Assembly: GCA_035478775.1 (NCBI GenBank)
Contig: DATIJG010000012.1
Location: forward strand, 1-64,000
Direction of reading: 5' to 3'
Length of the DNA: 64,000 nucleotides
From: CAMLQK01 sp035478775
GTDB lineage: Bacteria; Patescibacteriota; Saccharimonadia; Saccharimonadales; UBA4665
The number at the start of each line of letters is the position of its first letter. Positions within the stretch are counted from its first letter, which is position 1. Shown piece after piece: positions 59,941 through 64,000 of the stretch. The notes below the pieces were generated by a model, which made no database searches, had not been told where the DNA came from, and saw nothing but the letters and a program-made list of their open reading frames with translations. A program made the position numbers and the translations under genes.

Positions 59941-60020
59941 AATAAGTATTGTAGCTCTGTTTTAGTTTTTGGGCTATCGTCCTTGTGTTTAAGAGGCAAA
60001 GGCTTGTATATTTAAAGCAC

Positions 60021-61430
60021 ATGGACGATTTCAAGGACTTGAACGACGACCCGAATGAAGATTCGCACCGGCCTTATGGTGTGCCGATTCCGCCGCGGCC
60101 CGAGCTTGGTTCCATGCTGCCACAGAATATGAAGTCATCGGCGCTACACCCGATGGACACGCTCAACCCCGACTACGAGGCGAGAGTTCGCCAACAGGCT
60201 GCCGAACCACAAAAGCCGGCGCTTACATACGATGAGCTTTTAGGCATCCCGCCCGCGCCGCAAGCACAACCGCCAGTGCAGGGCCAAAGTACGCCGCTCT
60301 CTTCTGACTCAGGCCAGCCGAGCGTAAATCAGATGAGTACTGCCGAATTACCTGCGACAACAAGTACAGGTGTTGATGGTCGCCTCCGTCGCAAGTTTAG
60401 AATTATGGTGGCCCTTATTGTGCTACTAATTTGTTTCAGCGCCGGCTTGTATGTATTTACGCTGCTTAGCAAAAATAAAAACGGTGCTGGCACGCAAGGC
60501 GGGGCAAAAACCATCATGGACGCTCGCAGCGTGGCAACGCTCGCGAAGCAAGGCAAACTAACGGCAGCAACAGTGGCCAAAATGGATGCCCGTACTTACC
60601 TCGAGCAAACAATGAATACTGTGGCGCAGCAGCCGGTACAACACCTTACGCAAGATATATCCGACATGATTGCCGCCAACACCCGTCCTAAAGATTTTTT
60701 GAGCCTTGAAACCAGCGACACGACGTATAATTACAAAACCGGCGAGTTGGGCATTTTGTTCGAGCACCAATACTCGGATATAGCGGCGTACAAATATTTT
60801 ATGACCTGTTTTGGTGGTAAAAATTACGTGTACGTCCCGAGTGGCAATAACAATTGGCAGCAAACTGATGGCCAGAACACGTGCGACCCGTTGCTGCCAA
60901 CGGTGCGACGCTTGATTACTGATGGCACGAATATTGGCGGCCTAAACAATGTGCAGGCAAACGCCTTTACAAATGCGCTATTTGCGGCAAACCCTAAAGG
61001 TGTGGTGTCTGCTTCGGCAGCGCAGCTTGCCACGCATAACGGCAAGCAATATATAAAAGTGCAAGGCAAAATTAACCCGGTTAACTTTGGCACTGCCAGC
61101 GCACCGAAGTGGCAGGGGCAGAGTTTTGTACAAAGCGCTTTCAATGCGACAGGGCTTGATATAAACAAGTATCCATACTACGCTGACGGCATCGGCACCA
61201 GCGGCCGCACAATAACGATGTATATCGACCCCATAACGGTGCTGCCGGTTTACGCCGAATATGTAACCGACACAGGCGTAGATAGTTCGGGCAAACCGCG
61301 CTTGCCGATAATCGGCGACTTGTACCGGCTCGTACGAGTACAGTATTCTTTTGGCGGCAGTGTGCCTAAAACTAGCGTGTCGCAAATGCCGGGCGACATT
61401 ACACTTGCGTGGCCGGCTGAAAAGCGCTAA
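60021..61430 (+). CDS. Anchored surface protein, paralogue 1 (before tRNA-Cys)
   Basis: A 469-residue protein with a Pro-rich disordered cytoplasmic part of about 110 residues, one membrane helix (VALIVLLICFSAGLYVF) and a large extracytoplasmic domain with Cys pairs. The outer domain resembles that of the gene at 61637 (shared FNATGL, YYADGIG/TYFGASG, DPITVLPVY motif). TATATT lies 8 nt before this ATG. No named family; probably a surface or envelope protein. Confidence 0.75.
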   Translation: MDDFKDLNDDPNEDSHRPYGVPIPPRPELGSMLPQNMKSSALHPMDTLNPDYEARVRQQAAEPQKPALTYDELLGIPPAPQAQPPVQGQSTPLSSDSGQPSVNQMSTAELPATTSTGVDGRLRRKFRIMVALIVLLICFSAGLYVFTLLSKNKNGAGTQGGAKTIMDARSVATLAKQGKLTAATVAKMDARTYLEQTMNTVAQQPVQHLTQDISDMIAANTRPKDFLSLETSDTTYNYKTGELGILFEHQYSDIAAYKYFMTCFGGKNYVYVPSGNNNWQQTDGQNTCDPLLPTVRRLITDGTNIGGLNNVQANAFTNALFAANPKGVVSASAAQLATHNGKQYIKVQGKINPVNFGTASAPKWQGQSFVQSAFNATGLDINKYPYYADGIGTSGRTITMYIDPITVLPVYAEYVTDTGVDSSGKPRLPIIGDLYRLVRVQYSFGGSVPKTSVSQMPGDITLAWPAEKR

Positions 61431-61483
61431 TTTTTACACTGTTACTGCTTGGCAACTTGCGGTATAATCGCTTGGCAGGCTAG

Positions 61484-61557
61484 GGCGCCGTGGCGGAGTG
61501 GTTACGCAGAGGTCTGCAAAACCTTGTACACCGGTTCAAATCCGGTCGGTGCCTCCA
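61484..61557 (+). tRNA. trnC: tRNA-Cys (GCA)
   Basis: The acceptor GGCGCCG pairs with CGGTGCC, the anticodon arm is GAGGT-CTGCAAA-ACCTT with anticodon GCA, and the T arm has the loop TTCAAAT. The CCA end is encoded. It lies between two paralogous genes and is followed by a terminator. Confidence 0.95.
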
Positions 61558-61571
61558 CTTAGTCATTTTTT

Positions 61572-61604
61572 AAATAGTCTACCTGCGAGCGGTGGACTAT
61601 TTTG
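61572..61604 (+). terminator. Terminator downstream of tRNA-Cys
   Basis: AAATAGTC pairs with GACTATTT around a loop with a second ACC/GGT pairing, followed by a T-rich end. Confidence 0.75.
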
Positions 61605-61636
61605 CTATACTGAAACATGTAACTTGTAACAATCAT

Positions 61637-63043
61637 ATGAATCCGAACGATCCAACGAACCAACCGCAGCCAAACCAACCGCAAGACGCACAAGGCGAAC
61701 TGTTTGCCCCGCGCTTTAATGTACCGCCGCGCGTTGACGGAAAAACACCACCACCAGTTCCTAGCCAGCCGTGGCAGCCGCCAATAGACGTGGCTACTCC
61801 GCACACTGGTACGGCTTTTCCCTGGAATTCGACGCCTGCTGCTCAGCCTCACCCAGCTCAACCAGCCTCGCCTGCCAGTAACGAACGCTATCAGCTGCCG
61901 CTACCGCCAGCATCGCCAGGGGCACCGGCAGGCAGTTTGCAGCAATATGGTGGGCAAATGGCAGAGTTACCGCCGTTAAACAGTATGGCAGCCCCAGAAA
62001 AAACTACCGGCAAAAAAACACCTGGAGCCCCAAAATCACTCATGAAGTTACTCTTCGGCGGCTTGATTGCGTTGGCATTATTGGCATTCATCGGTGCGGC
62101 AATCTTAGTAGTAGTGGAATCTTCGGGCAAGCAAAAAAATACTGCCAACCAAGCGTACTCCATTAAATATAACACTGACCAGATTAAAAAGCTGACCGCG
62201 AACAACAAGCAGTTAAGCGCCGCCCAGCTTAAAGGCTTGAACGCTGCCGACACCTTTTACTCGGCGTTCCGCGCAGCTAGCCAGCAGCCTGTGGTGCATA
62301 CCGCTTGGGATGTATTTTATACTAAGAATCAAAAGGATGACCGTGCTGACCAGTACAGCCTGTATGGTGTGACGCTAGACTACCGTAACAAGCAATTTGC
62401 CTATGACGAAGATGATTACAGTAATATCGGTATCATTCAGTACCGTTGTATCGGCGAAAAACAGTACATATTTGATGGCAGCAAACTGAGCGACGCCAGC
62501 GCCGCTTGGCAGCCTGCCAGCGATAGTAGTAGCTGCGCGCTCGACTCTGTGGCAGTTCGCACGAACGACGGCATGAACACTGGCAACCTCAATGCCACAC
62601 AATCTGACGCGTTTGTGCAGCAGTTGAATAAATCGGGCGCTGTCAAAGTGAACGGCATGCAACTGGTGACGCAAAAAAACGCCCAGTATATAAAAGTAAG
62701 CGTAAGTGTGACGCCCAAAAAGCAGGGCAGCGGCGTGTATTGGGGCATGCAGAACTTCATGGAAGCGTTTAACGCGACCGGCCTTAACGCCACCAAACAG
62801 CCGTATACTTACTTTGGCGCCTCGGGCGAAGGCGCGAGCCTCGATTATTACATCAATCCGGCGACTATGCTTCCGGTCTATTCAGTTGCGACTTCAACGC
62901 CGGCATATAACGCCAGCGGCAGCCCTGTTGCACCTAAAACCTGGAGCCATAAGTTTATCGAATATCAGTTCCCGGGCACGGTAGTCGCACAAAACCTGAA
63001 CGACCACGGCTTGGTCACATTTACAATTTGGGCCGACCATTAA
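61637..63043 (+). CDS. Anchored surface protein, paralogue 2 (after tRNA-Cys)
   Basis: A 468-residue protein built like its neighbour at 60021: a Pro/Gln-rich N-terminal part of about 130 residues, one membrane helix (LIALALLAFIGAAILVVV) and an extracytoplasmic domain ending in the same motif set (FNATGLNATKQPYTYFGASG then NPATMLPVYS). The pair probably arose by tandem duplication around the tRNA. The start is the ATG 26 nt after a TATACT box; no ribosome site is visible. Confidence 0.75.
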   Translation: MNPNDPTNQPQPNQPQDAQGELFAPRFNVPPRVDGKTPPPVPSQPWQPPIDVATPHTGTAFPWNSTPAAQPHPAQPASPASNERYQLPLPPASPGAPAGSLQQYGGQMAELPPLNSMAAPEKTTGKKTPGAPKSLMKLLFGGLIALALLAFIGAAILVVVESSGKQKNTANQAYSIKYNTDQIKKLTANNKQLSAAQLKGLNAADTFYSAFRAASQQPVVHTAWDVFYTKNQKDDRADQYSLYGVTLDYRNKQFAYDEDDYSNIGIIQYRCIGEKQYIFDGSKLSDASAAWQPASDSSSCALDSVAVRTNDGMNTGNLNATQSDAFVQQLNKSGAVKVNGMQLVTQKNAQYIKVSVSVTPKKQGSGVYWGMQNFMEAFNATGLNATKQPYTYFGASGEGASLDYYINPATMLPVYSVATSTPAYNASGSPVAPKTWSHKFIEYQFPGTVVAQNLNDHGLVTFTIWADH

Positions 63044-63141
63044 AACTAGTACGCGGCCTTTACCAATGGTTTTTGCTTAGGGTTTTTTATGAAAACAGGC
63101 TAGAATACTTACTGAAGATTTGTTACAATTGCACTCAAGAT

Positions 63142-63229
63142 GGGCGAGTGGCGGAATCGGTATACGCGGCGGACTTAAAATCCGCTGGCCTTTAAAGCCT
63201 TGAGGGTTCGAGTCCCTCCTCGCCCACCA
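63142..63229 (+). tRNA. trnL: tRNA-Leu (TAA)
   Basis: The acceptor GGGCGAG pairs with CTCGCCC, the anticodon stem is GCGGA/TCCGC with loop CTTAAAA (anticodon TAA), and a long variable arm and the T arm follow. The CCA end is encoded (88 nt in all). Confidence 0.95.
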
Positions 63230-63247
63230 TTTTTTAGTTAAAATTTT

Positions 63248-63274
63248 AACCTAATATATCGTTAGGTTTTTTAT
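63248..63274 (+). terminator. Terminator downstream of tRNA-Leu
   Basis: AACCTAA pairs with TTAGGTT with a 7-nt loop, followed by TTTTT. Confidence 0.85.
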
Positions 63275-63373
63275 TTTTGCTATTTCAACTAATTGTAATG
63301 AATTGAGCGAATTGCAAAGGACTTTTGGATCAGCTAGTCCTAAAGTGCAGGCAGCTCCTTGGGGGATATTTTC

Positions 63374-64000
63374 ATGGACATAGCAAAAGTAAAAGTTTGG
63401 GGCGGCACCCACCCTGATGAGAAAGCCGCAATCGCGGTTGTTGAATCGCTTGAGGCCGACCCGATTGCAAATGTAAGCCCTGCCTTTGCCAACTTACTGG
63501 GCATGGCTCAGAATAGACGCATCACATATGGCGGCATGAATCTGGTGCATGCTTTCCCAGGCGACCCGAACGCCGAGGAGTATGAAAGACGCCGTGCTTA
63601 TGAAATACTTCCTGAGTGTGAGGGTTTCGATGTGAATATCGACCTGCACAACATTAACAGCGGCCACGGTGCAAATTTTGCTTGTGTAGACAAAAACAGG
63701 ATTATAAGCCCAAGAGCTCTTGGTTTTTTAGGCCTCCTAGATGTTGACCGGCTTATGATTACAGAATATGATGGTATGCAAAGACATGCGTCCGTGCCTG
63801 ATGTTTTCGTGCTCGAAACGTTGGCAGTTGGCCTTGGCAGCGATGTAGATCGGCTGCGCAATGCTTTTGACCGCCTCGCCAATGACCCCGATCTGCCGCT
63901 GGGCGACCCTAACGATTTTAAGCAGTTTCGTTATGCCGGCAGTTTAAAGGTTGACACGGTTGAGCCATCTATCGTTACTCCTGAAATACGGCCGTTTGAG
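63374..64000 (+). CDS. Aspartoacylase/succinylglutamate desuccinylase-like zinc hydrolase (partial)
   Basis: The first 209 residues, open to the window edge. KVWGGTHPDEKAAIAVVE resembles the zinc motif GGTHGNE, VNIDLHNINSGHGANFACVD holds the third ligand (DLHN), and VLETLAVGLGSDVD corresponds to a later family block. HAFPGDPNAEEYERRRAYEI fits the conserved FPG...YE-x-RA stretch. The family deacylates N-acyl amino acids. The catalytic Glu lies beyond the edge or is not seen. GGGGG precedes ATG at 10 nt. Confidence 0.82.
   Translation, partial: MDIAKVKVWGGTHPDEKAAIAVVESLEADPIANVSPAFANLLGMAQNRRITYGGMNLVHAFPGDPNAEEYERRRAYEILPECEGFDVNIDLHNINSGHGANFACVDKNRIISPRALGFLGLLDVDRLMITEYDGMQRHASVPDVFVLETLAVGLGSDVDRLRNAFDRLANDPDLPLGDPNDFKQFRYAGSLKVDTVEPSIVTPEIRPFE

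Noticed and set aside
63044..63141. Small RNA gene between paralogue 2 and tRNA-Leu
   Set aside because: The stretch contains only T-rich promoter-like sequence and no stable fold.
1..64000. Alternative genetic code (UGA read as Gly or Trp)
   Set aside because: UGA ends several intact genes at the expected family length, for example the serine recombinase and the ECF sigma factor.
1..64000. CRISPR array
   Set aside because: I saw no series of evenly spaced short direct repeats with unique spacers and no cas genes.

Overview
The window looks like chromosome from a streamlined, fermentative member of the Candidate Phyla Radiation, most likely Candidatus Saccharibacteria (TM7). That is an inference from gene content (phosphoketolase plus acetate kinase, a CPR-style large serine recombinase, many single-gene Nudix/HAD/GNAT/methyltransferase functions, almost no biosynthesis), middling GC and dense packing; no rRNA or marker protein is present to prove it. 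UGA is used as a normal stop, so the Gracilibacteria/Absconditabacteria code is not in use. Many genes have a -10 box ending exactly 6 nt before ATG and no Shine-Dalgarno sequence, which implies widespread leaderless mRNAs. Genes internal to operons and a few others do carry GGAG-type sites.

Layout. (1) 0-5.4 kb: a probable integrated element with a divergent XRE repressor, small early genes, a large serine recombinase, a second XRE protein, a membrane protein, a DNA-binding/GvpU-like protein under a strong palindromic operator, and a HEPN-like protein. (2) 5.4-25.7 kb: accessory genes, mostly single units with their own leaderless promoters, separated by a family of intergenic repeats that carry terminators. 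It holds a methyltransferase-Nudix fusion, a two-gene CBASS-like operon (CD-NTase plus membrane effector), an LD-carboxypeptidase/MccF-like peptidase, two HAD phosphatases, an ABC exporter, a broken NIF3-like gene, an ECF sigma/membrane protein pair, CutA, a DUF3761 protein, a degenerate hydroxyacid dehydrogenase, GNATs, a Nudix enzyme, a P-loop kinase fusion, an EamA transporter, a shortened YdeI protein, a methyltransferase and an Imm5-like protein. (3) 25.8-35 kb: an Ig-like/M14 surface peptidase, a cation exchanger, small membrane proteins, a DHFR-like protein, a divergent sirtuin, an SGNH hydrolase, a DnaQ-like exonuclease and an alpha/beta hydrolase.

(4) 35-41.7 kb: NAD(P)HX dehydratase, three FMN split-barrel paralogues, and the ackA-xfp operon. 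Phosphoketolase makes acetyl phosphate from xylulose-5-P or fructose-6-P and acetate kinase turns it into ATP and acetate. (5) 41.7-55.5 kb: a kinase-like protein, phosphatase and Nudix genes, an XRE/membrane pair, small membrane proteins, an HD hydrolase, a MarR-DrrA-DrrB-type efflux operon, an ECF-like sigma factor with an acidic extension, a 2H phosphoesterase, and a YheO-PhzF-RidA operon. (6) 55.6-64 kb: a PadR/pentapeptide-repeat pair, Pr6Pr and MgtA-type ATPase, two paralogous anchored surface proteins flanking tRNA-Cys, tRNA-Leu, and a partial aspartoacylase-like gene.

The best candidate for a new system is the CBASS-like operon at 7.0-8.3 kb, lying in the repeat-bounded accessory region. 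The promoter architecture and the repeat family are the best non-coding observations.
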